The position numbers and the translations under genes were made by a program. 64,000 bases of DNA from contig NZ_LT635782.1 in the NCBI RefSeq assembly GCF_900128425.1, positions 873,501 through 937,500 on the forward strand, given 5' to 3'. How positions within the stretch are numbered: position 1 is the first letter of the stretch; every line of letters starts with the position of its first letter. This DNA comes from Anaerococcus urinomassiliensis (GTDB taxonomy: Bacteria > Bacillota > Clostridia > Tissierellales > Peptoniphilaceae). Positions 50,477 through 59,723 of the stretch are shown piece by piece. The notes under the pieces were generated by a model. That model was given only the letters and a program-made list of their open reading frames with translations, was not told the origin of the DNA and searched no databases.

Positions 50477-51785
50477 GATAGAGTCCGTATAATTGTGTAA
50501 AAAGAAAAGGTCATTTGAAACCTAAACTAGTACAATGTTTTCAACGACAAAAACCAACTAGGAGGAACAAATGACCCAATTACACTTTACAATTAATCAA
50601 GAAGAAATACAAAATTTAATTAATGAATCTGTAGATAATAAAATTGCTAAATCTATCTTAACAAAAGTTTTTAATGAACTTATGGAAAAAGAAAGAGACG
50701 AATACTTAGAAAATACAGCCTATCAAAGAGATCCTAGCAGAACTACTTATCGCAATGGATACTACGAACGTGACTATACAACAAAAATAGGAACATTAAC
50801 TTTAAAAGTACCTAGAACAAGAGATGGTAAATTCTCGACAGAACTATTCGAAAGATATCAAAGAAATGAAAAAGCCCTACTTGCAACCATGCTAGAAATG
50901 TATATTCAAGGAGTATCAACAAGGAAAGTATCCAAGGTAATAGAAAACATGTGTGGTAAAACATATTCTAAATCCTTTGTATCATCCCTAACTAAAGAGT
51001 TAGACGAAGAAGTAAAACTATGGAGAAATAGTGACCTAAGTTCGATTAAATATCCTTATGTAATTGTAGATGTAGTATACATAAAAGTAAGAGAAAACAA
51101 TCGAGTAGTATCAAAGGCCTGTCATATTGCAATAGGAATAAATGAAAAAGGAAATAGAGAAATAATAGGCTTAGACTTAAGCTCTAGCGAAAGTGAATAC
51201 TCTTGGTCAAACTTCTTTGAATATTTAAAATCTAGAGGGCTATGCGGCCTTAAAATGGTCATATCAGACGCCCATAAAGGCCTAGTAAAAGCAATAAAAG
51301 AAACATTCGTAAATGTAATATGGCAAAGATGTCAGGTACATTTCTTAAGAAATATCCTATCAAAAGCACCAAAGAAAAACACTGAAGACTTTAGAACTGA
51401 TATAAAAGCACTATTTAAAATCCAGGATATAAACATAGCAAGAAAAATGAAGGATGAGATCTTCTTAAAATACGAAAACGAAAAGAAATTTGAAAACTCA
51501 TTAAACGCCTTAGATGAAGGATTTGAAGATACCTTTGCATACCTAGCTAATGATGTAATTCATAGTAGACTTAGATCAACAAATTGCTTAGAAAGATTAA
51601 ACGAAGAAGTTAGAAGACGAGAAAAAGTAGTTAGAATATTCCCAAATGAAGAATCAGCTATACGATTAATAGGCGCAATCCTCATTGATATCAATGAGGA
51701 TTGGATAACATCTTCTAAATTGTATATTAAAATGAAATAGTAATTATTGTGCTAGTAAATTTTACACAATATTATGGACTTGACT
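50477..51785 (+). mobile_element. Complete IS256-family insertion sequence (1309 bp)
   Basis: Terminal inverted repeats: GATAGAGTCCGTATAATTGT at the left end (from 50477) and its imperfect complement ending at 51785; AGTCC and ATTGTGTAAAA match on both sides. The left end is nearly identical to that of IS256 itself as I recall it. One transposase ORF fills the element, and identical 8-bp direct repeats flank it. It inserted about 70 bp upstream of the two-component operon. Confidence 0.93.
50571..51740 (+). CDS. IS256-family transposase
   Basis: 389 residues, full length. DDE catalytic residues are visible: Asp in VIVDVVY (about 167), Asp in VISDAHKG (about 233) and Glu in CLERLNEE (about 341). 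The family segment WQRCQVHFLRNILSKAPK near 251 is present. AGGAGG lies 6 nt before the ATG. No frameshift or stop, so the element is probably active. Confidence 0.96.
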   Translation: MTQLHFTINQEEIQNLINESVDNKIAKSILTKVFNELMEKERDEYLENTAYQRDPSRTTYRNGYYERDYTTKIGTLTLKVPRTRDGKFSTELFERYQRNEKALLATMLEMYIQGVSTRKVSKVIENMCGKTYSKSFVSSLTKELDEEVKLWRNSDLSSIKYPYVIVDVVYIKVRENNRVVSKACHIAIGINEKGNREIIGLDLSSSESEYSWSNFFEYLKSRGLCGLKMVISDAHKGLVKAIKETFVNVIWQRCQVHFLRNILSKAPKKNTEDFRTDIKALFKIQDINIARKMKDEIFLKYENEKKFENSLNALDEGFEDTFAYLANDVIHSRLRSTNCLERLNEEVRRREKVVRIFPNEESAIRLIGAILIDINEDWITSSKLYIKMK

Positions 51786-51793
51786 AATTATAA
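51786..51793. repeat. Right target-site duplication of the IS256-family element
   Basis: AATTATAA, identical to 50469-50476. Confidence 0.9.
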
Positions 51794-51832
51794 TAATTGT
51801 AATATAATATAAGTAAAAAAGACCTACAATTG

Positions 51833-51930
51833 TGAGCTGAACCCATAAACTCGGAATAAACTTTAATAATATTTTAAGCGGAATGTAATTTGTATTCTAC
51901 AGGTGACATTCCGTTTGAGACTGAGTAAAA
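51833..51930 (-). pseudogene. Remnant of an IS3-family element (3' end)
   Basis: Minus-strand translation gives NGMSPVEYKLHSA and a stop at 51874, the characteristic C-terminus of IS3-family OrfB transposases (MSPVEY block). Beyond the stop lies an end-like sequence TGAGCTGAACCCA (51833 onward), resembling IS150-group termini. Only about 15-19 codons remain, so this is a fossil. Confidence 0.65.
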
Positions 51931-51941
51931 TTAAGACAAGC

Positions 51942-52036
51942 ACCATTCCTATAGGAATGGTTAGACCGAAGACAAACCCCAGCATAAACTGGAGTTTGTC
52001 TTCGGTCTGAGACGATATTGCTATTGCATATCGTCT
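51942..52036. repeat. Cluster of three strong hairpins
   Basis: Three consecutive inverted repeats with nothing between them: a perfect 20-bp palindrome ACCATTCCTATAGGAATGGT (51942-51961); a 15-bp perfect stem AGACCGAAGACAAAC with GTTTGTCTTCGGTCT plus an inner CCAG/CTGG (51963-52008); and AGACGATAT with ATATCGTCT (52010-52036). None has a clean T run. They could be an RNA, a processed leader or element ends; the role is unknown. Confidence 0.75.
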
Positions 52037-52095
52037 AAATTCTAATTTTAATACTATTTCATTTCATTTTCTTCTAGGTCCTTTATTCTTATACC

Positions 52096-52323
52096 TTATT
52101 CGTTTTTCCAACTTGTTCTTCCATTGGCGTTTGTCACTAAAACAAAAGCAGCTACATAGGATGGACTATTAAATAAATAGTTTTTATTCAACTTTCCATC
52201 TACAATTTCATTTTTATCTATACATTGCTCCCTCAATTCTTTTATCGATTTTAGGATGGCAAGAGAATCTATAGTTTCTATCATGCTATCTTTTAATACA
52301 ACAAAACCCTCATCTGTTCTTTT
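52096..52323 (-). pseudogene. Fragment of a DUF4357-domain protein
   Basis: About 75 codons. The end reads YLFNSPSYVAAFVLVTNANGRTSWKNE, of which SPSYVAAFVL...ANGRTSWK fits the DUF4357 consensus, and upstream of the first ATG the same frame continues as DEGFVVLKDS, also typical of the domain, until a TAA at 52324-52326. The rest of the parent protein (often a GIY-YIG or restriction-related protein) is gone. Confidence 0.6.
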
Positions 52324-52384
52324 TTAAAGACCCTTTTTTAAAAATTTGTGTTATTATATTATTAACAATATAAAGGAAGATGTA

Positions 52385-52969
52385 ATGAAAAAGTTTTTGC
52401 TAATATGCGCCTTGGTCTTTGCCATTACAGGCTGTAATAACAAAGCAGGTCAAGCTGAAGGTGTAAAAATAAGCCAGCAAAAGACAGATGCAGATACGAT
52501 AGAGTATTTTGGAGAAGATACGAATTTAGACCTTGCATATAATACTTACTCTCTAGAAGGACTTGACACAAGCAAGTTACAAATGAAATTATTTTCTATA
52601 AAAGACGGAGAAGTATTTGAGATTGCAGGTAGACCTGTAAATGCAACAAAGTCTAGTGCTTTAATAGGTCTGGGGTTTAATGAACATTCATATACACTCT
52701 CTAGGATAGATGACGGAGAAGTCGATAAAACATCAAGTTTTACGGCAGATTATAATATAGACAAAGACCAATTTAACAAAACCTATTGGCTAGATCAAGC
52801 TGATATTAAAGATAAAGAATCATGTATTCTCTTTGTAGGTATGTCTAAGGACGATAAGAAGGTCGATATAAAAAATATCACAGAAGATGACCTAAAAAAA
52901 ATGAGTGAAGAAGATAAAGACTTAAAAATCCTAGCCTTTAAGCTTATCCTAGATAAAAAAGAAGAATGA
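52385..52969 (+). CDS. Hypothetical lipoprotein (194 aa)
   Basis: Signal peptide KKFLLICALVFAITGC with lipobox ITGC (Cys about 16), so it should be lipid-anchored outside the membrane. The mature part is acidic, with ISQQKTDADTIEYFGEDTNLD near the start; no known domain. ATG 52385 has GGAAGATG upstream and is preferred to the ATG at 52346. Its own terminator follows. Confidence 0.75.
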   Translation: MKKFLLICALVFAITGCNNKAGQAEGVKISQQKTDADTIEYFGEDTNLDLAYNTYSLEGLDTSKLQMKLFSIKDGEVFEIAGRPVNATKSSALIGLGFNEHSYTLSRIDDGEVDKTSSFTADYNIDKDQFNKTYWLDQADIKDKESCILFVGMSKDDKKVDIKNITEDDLKKMSEEDKDLKILAFKLILDKKEE

Positions 52970-53014
52970 TTTTAAACCTTATTATTTCCTTATGAATTGG
53001 ATGTTTAAGGAAAA

Positions 53015-53052
53015 AATAGCCTGTACCATAAATTGGCACAGGCTATTTTTTT
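53015..53052 (+). terminator. Terminator after the lipoprotein gene
   Basis: AATAGCCTGT (53015-53024) pairs with ACAGGCTATT (53038-53047), followed by TTTTT. Confidence 0.88.
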
Positions 53053-53479
<427 letters not shown>

Positions 53480-53520
53480 CAAAAAACCCGACTTACTCTA
53501 TTTTAAGAGTAGTGTCGGGT
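53480..53520 (-). terminator. Terminator after the MATE gene
   Basis: ACCCGAC (53486-53492) pairs with GTCGGGT (53514-53520), with ACTCT/AGAGT inside, followed on the minus strand by TTTTTT. Confidence 0.88.
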
Positions 53521-53586
53521 TCTGTTAATCTAATTATATATACTTTGAAGGCTTGTCAATTTTGTATTTCAACCTCAAGTCCAGAT

Positions 53587-54939
53587 TTAAATACTACTTT
53601 TAATTTCCGAATTCAAACTTTTATGAATACTAATAGCAAAAGGAATTGTTATTATAGTTGTTATCAAATCTGAAACTGTTTGTGCATATATAACACCATT
53701 TAGTCCCATAAATTTAGGCAACAATAAAATGATAGGGATAAAAATTATTCCCTGTCTTAATGAATTTAGAAATACTCCCCCTAACGCCTTTCCCATAGAC
53801 AAATATAAGGTAGAGTAGGTAAACTGAAATCCAAATGTTATAAACATAATGACACCTGCTCTTAATGCCGGCACTGCTATATTTAATACATTTTCATCAG
53901 TTCCAAATATAGATAATATGCTTGGTGCAAGCACATATATTATTAGCGTCCAAACTATGCAAAATACACTTGTCCATTTAATACTTGCCTTGATAGCCTC
54001 TCTTACTCTTTCATAATTCTTAGCTCCATAATTAAATCCGGCTAATGGTTGTAGTCCTTTCATATATCCGATTACAACATTTGTTCCTAATGTTACAATC
54101 CTAAGAACAATCCCCATTGCAGCTATTGCTTCTTCTCCATAAAAGGACGCTGCATAAGATATTTTGCTTATAGATATAGTTTGTAAAATTTGAAGTATTA
54201 ACATGGAAATTCCTATCTTCAATACCTCTTTATAAATTGCAAGTGTAGGTTTAAAGTTAGGTAATTTTATCTCAATTAAGTTTTTATCTCCTATAAAATA
54301 AATGAGATACATTAGACTGGTTATCACTCTGGCTATTAGTGTCGCAATAGCTGCACCTCTAACTCCTAAATTAAATCCAAATATGAATATCGGATCCAAA
54401 ACCATATTTGATATAGAGCCTAAAAGCATAGCTTTTAATGAAATTTTGGCAGCTCCTTGTGCAACGACCAAGTTACCGAGTGTTACATTGATTGCTCCCA
54501 AAATACCACCTACTATAAATATTCCTGTATAAGACTTAGAAATTTCCATAATAGATGGAATGGCTCCCATAAATTTCAAAACGCCCTCTAAATAGCAAAA
54601 CAATGCAATAGCTGTAATTATCCCTAAAATCGCACTTGATATAAGAGCAACTGTTGCTATAATACTAGCTTCTTTTTTATTGTTTTCTCCAAGTAGCCTT
54701 GATATATAAGAACCTGCTCCTGCACCGAATGTTAATCCTATTCCTAAAAAGATAAGTTGAATTGGAAACGCAACTGAAACGGCAGCTACTGCCTCTTTCC
54801 CAAGACTGGACACAAAATAGGTGTCCACAACATTATATAAAGCAGCTACCAATAAACTGATAACCATAGGAATACCTAGCTTAAAAAGTGCTTTATCAAT
54901 ATTTTCTTCCTTTAAAATTTTTATTCTATTTTCATTCAT
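53587..54939 (-). CDS. MATE family efflux transporter
   Basis: 450 residues with twelve predicted membrane segments. LGIPMVISLLVAALYNVVDTYFVSSLG near the start (core ALYNVVDTYFVSSLG) and VAFPIQLIFLGIGLTFGAGA fit the MATE/MepA-NorM fold. Drug or cation export coupled to Na+ or H+ is the family role; the substrate is unknown. A leader with tandem terminators lies upstream, and direct repeats flank the segment, so it may be an acquired cassette. Confidence 0.93.
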   Translation of the reverse strand: MNENRIKILKEENIDKALFKLGIPMVISLLVAALYNVVDTYFVSSLGKEAVAAVSVAFPIQLIFLGIGLTFGAGAGSYISRLLGENNKKEASIIATVALISSAILGIITAIALFCYLEGVLKFMGAIPSIMEISKSYTGIFIVGGILGAINVTLGNLVVAQGAAKISLKAMLLGSISNMVLDPIFIFGFNLGVRGAAIATLIARVITSLMYLIYFIGDKNLIEIKLPNFKPTLAIYKEVLKIGISMLILQILQTISISKISYAASFYGEEAIAAMGIVLRIVTLGTNVVIGYMKGLQPLAGFNYGAKNYERVREAIKASIKWTSVFCIVWTLIIYVLAPSILSIFGTDENVLNIAVPALRAGVIMFITFGFQFTYSTLYLSMGKALGGVFLNSLRQGIIFIPIILLLPKFMGLNGVIYAQTVSDLITTIITIPFAISIHKSLNSEIKSSI

Positions 54940-54987
54940 TTAATCATCATCCTTTTCTCAATTTATAACTTCCAGTATTTATGCAAC

Positions 54988-55079
54988 AAAAAAAGGCATA
55001 AATACAAAATAGTATCTGCCTTTTGCTTAATAATTTATAAAACAAAAGGCTACAGACAAAACATTGCCTATAGCCCTTT
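54988..55079 (-). promoter_or_regulatory. Tandem terminators in the MATE leader
   Basis: Two hairpins on the minus strand precede the MATE gene. The first (55079-55046) pairs AAGGGCTATAGGC with the GTCTGTAGCCTT side and is followed by TTTGTTTT. The second (55024-54991) pairs AAAAGGCA with TGCCTTTT plus ATAC/GTAT and is followed by TTTTTTT. They lie about 50-140 bp before the start, as expected for transcription attenuation. Confidence 0.75.
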
Positions 55080-55183
55080 ACATTTTAATTACATATCGAG
55101 AAATGTGTACAAAAACGAAGCCAACTAAATGACCTAATTCTTGTATTTCCCGATGAAATCTTAAATGCAATCTATTTGCTATA

Positions 55184-55220
55184 CTCTGTACAATGTTTCA
55201 TCGGTTTCATTTGTACAGAG
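55184..55220. repeat. Inverted repeat CTCTGTACAA / TTGTACAGAG
   Basis: A perfect 10-bp inverted repeat with a 17-bp loop (55184-55193 and 55211-55220). An overlapping pair GATGAAA/TTTCATC (55153-55159, 55196-55202) gives an alternative fold. It may be an operator or an alternative-structure leader element for the MATE gene. Confidence 0.6.
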
Positions 55221-55306
55221 TTAAGTTTGTTCTTAAGATGATTCTTAAAATGATTATTCACTACGCTTCCCCTTCAAATTTATATATTTTTATTTTACCA
55301 TATAAA

Positions 55307-55525
55307 TCAAAATTTATCAAACTCAGCTTGTCCTGCTACTTTGCTCGCTAATTGCAAGTCTAAATGAAACATTCTCGCTACAATATTTTTCTCCTCGTAT
55401 ATTATAGTTGTAGTAATAAATACTACATTTTGTTCTAAATCCCACTTTCTTATGGGATAATAATTGTATAGATAGAGGTCGTAGTTAACCTCCTTGTATG
55501 TGGGAATATATCTAATATAATTTAA
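55307..55525 (-). pseudogene. Gene fragment of unknown family (73 codons)
   Basis: An open minus-strand frame without a good start, read as RYIPTYKEVNYDLYLYNYYP through to VARMFHLDLQLASKVAGQAE and a stop at 55307. The regular amphipathic composition and absence of stops suggest a real protein C-terminus. The family is not recognised. A similar RHIPTYEAL string occurs near 53310. Confidence 0.45.
55489..55518. repeat. Direct repeat copy 2 flanking the MATE segment
   Basis: See copy 1 at 53303-53330: TATGTGGGAATAT is identical in both copies, with similar flanks. Confidence 0.65.
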
Positions 55526-55528
55526 AGA

Positions 55529-56293
55529 TCAAATCCAAATTTGATAGTTACCAAAATCTAAGATTCCCTTCCCGTGTTTCAAATCTCCTCTTGATTCTAA
55601 TAATCTAAAACCAGCCTCTATCTCATCAATTAATGAGCTTGTAATATTTAAATTATGATGACCAGGCAAAACTCTTTTAATATCATATTTTTGTATCTTT
55701 TTTATTGATTTAAAAAATAATATAGGATTAGTTGTAGGATAATAAGCGTATAGACAGCCTTTATAAATTAAATCTCCAGAATATAAGTATTTTCTTTCAT
55801 GTTCATAAAAACAACAATGACCAGGAGAATGTCCTGGTGTATGTATAACCTCAATAGTTCTCCCGCCTAAATCAAATGTATAACCATCTTGAAAAACTAT
55901 TTGTGGATTTACTTGGAAAATTTTATAGTCTTTAATATTAAAATCACAAGGAAAATTATGTGCTTTCTTTGTTAATTGCTTTTTTACAACTTCTAATGGA
56001 AGAGGAAATTTTTTTGAAAGCCATTCCTTTTCTTCTTTGTGAACACCAATACAATCAAAATATCTATGGCCACCAATGTGATCCCAATGAACATGTGTAG
56101 TAAAAACTGTAATTGATAAAGCTGTTAATTCTTCTACAACTTCTTTAATATTAGAAACACCGAGTCCTGTGTCTATTAAGAGTGCTTTATTTTCTCCACA
56201 TAATAAGTAACTATGAGTTTCTTCCCAGTGTTTGTATTCACTTAATACAAATGTTTGAGAATCTATTTTTTCTATTGTAAACCAAGTGTCCAT
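55529..56293 (-). CDS. MBL-fold metallo-hydrolase
   Basis: 254 residues. The two-metal site is intact: THVHWDHIGGH near residue 77, HTPGHSPGHCC near 151, SGDLIYKG near 171 and the final His in LPGHHNL near 212. The overall plan is that of glyoxalase II-like hydrolases; the substrate is unknown. No signal peptide. It sits alone in the accessory zone. Confidence 0.88.
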   Translation of the reverse strand: MDTWFTIEKIDSQTFVLSEYKHWEETHSYLLCGENKALLIDTGLGVSNIKEVVEELTALSITVFTTHVHWDHIGGHRYFDCIGVHKEEKEWLSKKFPLPLEVVKKQLTKKAHNFPCDFNIKDYKIFQVNPQIVFQDGYTFDLGGRTIEVIHTPGHSPGHCCFYEHERKYLYSGDLIYKGCLYAYYPTTNPILFFKSIKKIQKYDIKRVLPGHHNLNITSSLIDEIEAGFRLLESRGDLKHGKGILDFGNYQIWI

Positions 56294-56959
56294 AACTGCT
56301 CCTTATTAACTCTTATCCACATTATCTAATTTTAAATTACATTGTACAGCCTTATCGGATATTATCCCATCATCTGAGATTAATTCATCTAAAGCAGTAG
56401 ACCACATTCCTTTTAATATATTTTATTATCTAATCTATAATAATCTAACATCTCAAAGATTCCTTTCTATACTTTAATAAATTAATTGAAATGTAAATAT
56501 ATTGAGTTATATTTATAATTTAAATTTATTTTCTGATATATCTATAAAAAGAGTATAACTGTCTAAACCAACAGTTTCTTAACTCTCACTTCAATTATAG
56601 TGAACTTAATGTAAAATCTTGATGTGAGACTCTTCTCTACCTAATTGCTGCTACATTTTCCTTGATAAATAGGGTATGGATTATTTCACTTTGCTTAAAA
56701 GTACAGTAAAGATAACTTTTGATAGTTTAAAAAAATATAGTAGCTGGGAATAAATATGTAGCTATACTTCTATTCTTTATTATATCATTTTTAAGCAATA
56801 AATTGACGCTTAGATTTGTAAGTATCATAAGAGAAATTTCTATATCAAAATTCCTAAATCTAGCACATAGGCATAAAAAGTAGACATATCGTTACAATAT
56901 TTCGGCTCATTTTGATATCATATGATCCCGATATATTTAATAGATTATCAAAATGTTAA
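56294..56959. other. AT-rich stretch without a recognisable gene
   Basis: About 670 bp with frequent stops in all frames. I see no RNA gene, IS end or convincing fragment; the base composition is lower in GC than the core genes. Confidence 0.5.
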
Positions 56960-56997
56960 AAAGGTAAGATAGACTAAAAACAGTATTTCTTACCTTT
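56960..56997. terminator. Terminator after the 85-aa membrane protein gene
   Basis: AAAGGTAAGA (56960-56969) pairs with TCTTACCTTT (56988-56997); on the minus strand TTTTAAC follows, and on the plus strand ATTTTT, so it can act both ways. Confidence 0.8.
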
Positions 56998-57027
56998 ATT
57001 TTTCAATATTTTATAATATTCTGAAAT

Positions 57028-57285
57028 TTAGAAAAATGTAAACACTATAACCATACCCAAAATAATTGAAATTACTGTCACCATTAAAGCTACAATAAAA
57101 AATATAGGTTTTGAAAAATTATATTTGCTAGTTAAAAGAGATAAAATAAGTCCGCCTATTGGTGCATATACTATGCCAAAGAAAGCAAGCACTAACATCA
57201 AGTCATCATAGAACTTAGTTAAAATAAATAATATTATAAGTGATATGATATATACTAAAAACGAGTACTTAATAAATTTTATCAT
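57028..57285 (-). CDS. Small membrane protein (85 aa)
   Basis: 85 residues with three hydrophobic segments (about 5-24, 30-50, 60-84) and few charges. No family recognised; such small proteins are often immunity or accessory factors, but nothing here supports that. It has an AAGGAAATAA site before the ATG and a strong terminator, so it is probably expressed. Confidence 0.65.
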   Translation of the reverse strand: MIKFIKYSFLVYIISLIILFILTKFYDDLMLVLAFFGIVYAPIGGLILSLLTSKYNFSKPIFFIVALMVTVISIILGMVIVFTFF

Positions 57286-57473
57286 TTTTATTTCCTTGAT
57301 ATTTAAAATTATTTACCAATAAAATCCATCATAATTCTAAGTAGATATTAATATTAAAAAATATATACCCAAATCCATAAATATAACTACCCTAAAGCAT
57401 TCGTACGAAATATATAAGTTTCAGTTCATAGGAACATTTTTCTTATTAAGCTCAACAAACTGAGAATTATAAA

Positions 57474-58214
57474 TCACAAAATCTTTGACATTAAATGCAA
57501 CTTACAATAATCATCTTCAAACACAATTAGTTCATCTTTATAATTATTTTTAAGAAAAAATTCTAAATTTCCATTTGGAAAAATCCCAATTTCATCTGAA
57601 ATTACAAGTACTCTTTTATACTTATTTTTTAAATAATCTTCTAAAGCCATTAATGGTGCAGACTTATAATCATAATCTTTATTTGATAAATAAATACATG
57701 TTATAAATGCAGTTTCCTCACTTCTTGGGATGTCGTATGGTACCACATTAGACGGAACAAACTCAACTCCACCTAATAACTGATTACCTGAAACATTAAT
57801 GAACCCATAGACATCTTCATTCATTGAATTATACATTTTAATCTTACTACCACACCCCAAACAGTTGATCCTAGATGTGCATTGAGATGCAATATTATAA
57901 TTTTCTTCAGTAATTGGCTTAATTGTTTTAGCTACACTTTCAGTACCTAGCTCTCGAATATACGGCTTTTCTACTGGAATTATTCCTGAAACAACCTGGT
58001 CCATGAATTTCTTCTTAATTGGCCCATAATATCTATTAATATCATTAATAATAGTTAAGAATGGAAAATATATTTTTTTATTTTTACAAGCTGATAAATC
58101 ATTAGATATTTCATAAGTATTTATATTGACTTTACTTTTATATCTATGAATCAAATCTAATATTTCTGCACTAATCGGGCACATATTCCCCCAATAATAG
58201 AAATCTATTTTCAT
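57474..58214 (-). CDS. Hypothetical protein with thioredoxin-like N-terminus and possible acetyltransferase-like C-terminus
   Basis: 246 residues. Residues 1-70 (KIDFYYWGNMCPISAEILDLI, then YFPFLTIINDINRYYGP) look like a thioredoxin-fold strand-helix pattern with a single Cys. A Cys cluster CTSRINCLGCGSK (about 113-125) follows, then a region with GNQLLGGVEFVPS and APLMALEDYLKNKYKRVLVI that resembles a GNAT-like core, as in YoaP-type proteins. Both assignments are tentative. Monocistronic. Confidence 0.55.
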   Translation of the reverse strand: MKIDFYYWGNMCPISAEILDLIHRYKSKVNINTYEISNDLSACKNKKIYFPFLTIINDINRYYGPIKKKFMDQVVSGIIPVEKPYIRELGTESVAKTIKPITEENYNIASQCTSRINCLGCGSKIKMYNSMNEDVYGFINVSGNQLLGGVEFVPSNVVPYDIPRSEETAFITCIYLSNKDYDYKSAPLMALEDYLKNKYKRVLVISDEIGIFPNGNLEFFLKNNYKDELIVFEDDYCKLHLMSKIL

Positions 58215-58300
58215 TTGGGCACCTCCACAAGTTTCTAAATTATACTAATTTAATAAATAACATTTTATAAGCCAAAGATAGTTGATATATAACAAATTTA

Positions 58301-58789
58301 TTATTTCACAATATTGTATCTTATCATCAACACCACACTCTCGACAATATCTATTTTGTCCAAACTAAAGTCAATGTCATAATTTATAAGCGGAAGCTTG
58401 TAAAAACCCGATTTTATCCAAGTGTCTTTTTCTGTTTTTTCGTCATAGATTTGAATTTCTTCTATCAATTCATTAAGTGATCTCTTCTTGTCAATATCTG
58501 AAAGGACTGTATGAAGACTACTAAAATTAACAAGAATTTTATCAATATTATCAGAGCTTATTTTTTCTTAAAGGATTGTCTCTTACCCTTTTCTGCTACC
58601 GTTTAACTGCATTTCTGAATATTCTAAATGGTAATATATAGGATCAAGTATAAGATTTAAATCAGTATATTTTCTATCATATTGCATATCTTCAAAATTT
58701 AAAGAATCTATTTGAGTAATTATTGTTTCTACTTCTTTAATAAAATAATTCAGCTCTAATTTGTTTATTAAAAATACATTCCATCTGTG
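58301..58789 (-). pseudogene. Decayed gene with two in-frame stops
   Basis: One minus-strand frame over 163 codons reads like protein (RWNVFLINKLELNYFIKEVE at the start; KKRSLNELIEEIQIYDEKTE and DFSLDKIDIVESVV near the end) but is broken by TAA at 58583-58585 and another TAA five codons later, and lacks a start. The family is unknown. Confidence 0.55.
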
Positions 58790-58997
58790 TTAAATTATAT
58801 TTATCACAAAAAGAGCTAGTTATCATCTCAAATTATTTTGTCAACAAAAAAATATTTTATGTTCTATTGGAATTTTTTTAAGTATATTATGCACATATCT
58901 CTATCCGGTAATTCCTTCGTTGTAATCACTATTAATATATCGATGTTTTTAATTTATACTGCACTCACTAAAATATTCAGTTTTTAGATTCTTAAGA

Positions 58998-59723
58998 TCA
59001 AACCTCTAATTTCTCCATAATACTAGATATATTTTTTATATTTTCTGATATATTATCAGTGTTTTTAGTATCACTCATGATTTTCCCATCTTTTAAAAAG
59101 ATTACCCTATTTGCATATGCTGCAGCATTCATATCGTGAGTTACCATGATAATCATAGTATTGTCTTCATTTATATTCTTAAATATCTCCATTACACTCT
59201 TACTCATCTTTGAGTTTAATGCTCCTGTAGGCTCATCTGCAAATAATATCTTAGGACTGTTAATTAAAGCTCTAGCTATTGCTACTCTTTGATACTGGCC
59301 ACCAGATAGATTACTCGGATTACTATATTTTATGTCCTCTATGCCGAGATCACTTAATAATCTATCAGCTTTCATTTCTATATCTTTTTTTGATTCTCTC
59401 TTTAGTTTTAATGCTGGATACATAATGTTGTCTAATACACAAAAGTTTTTTAATAGGTATGGTTTCTGAAAAACAAAGCCCATCTTAGATAGTCTGATAT
59501 CTTCTAGATCCTCATCTTTTAGATCATTTAAGTCTCTAGAATCAAATATAATACTACCGCTATCTACTTTATCCATTCCGCTTATAGAATATAAAAGCGT
59601 AGATTTACCAGATCCAGAACTACCCATAATAGCTACAAACTCAGAATCCTCAACACTAAAACTTATATTATCTAATACCAGGTTATCAGCAAATTTTTTA
59701 TATATATTTTTTATATCTATCAT
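58998..59723 (-). CDS. ABC transporter ATP-binding protein (MacB/LolD type)
   Basis: 241 residues. Walker A GSSGSGKST near residue 35, signature LSGGQYQRVAIAR near 139, Walker B ILFADEPTGALN near 159, H-loop VTHDM. The C-terminus extends about 20 residues. ATGA overlap with the FtsX permease gene; last gene of a four-gene operon. Ile is mostly ATA, unlike the core genes. Confidence 0.92.
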   Translation of the reverse strand: MIDIKNIYKKFADNLVLDNISFSVEDSEFVAIMGSSGSGKSTLLYSISGMDKVDSGSIIFDSRDLNDLKDEDLEDIRLSKMGFVFQKPYLLKNFCVLDNIMYPALKLKRESKKDIEMKADRLLSDLGIEDIKYSNPSNLSGGQYQRVAIARALINSPKILFADEPTGALNSKMSKSVMEIFKNINEDNTMIIMVTHDMNAAAYANRVIFLKDGKIMSDTKNTDNISENIKNISSIMEKLEV

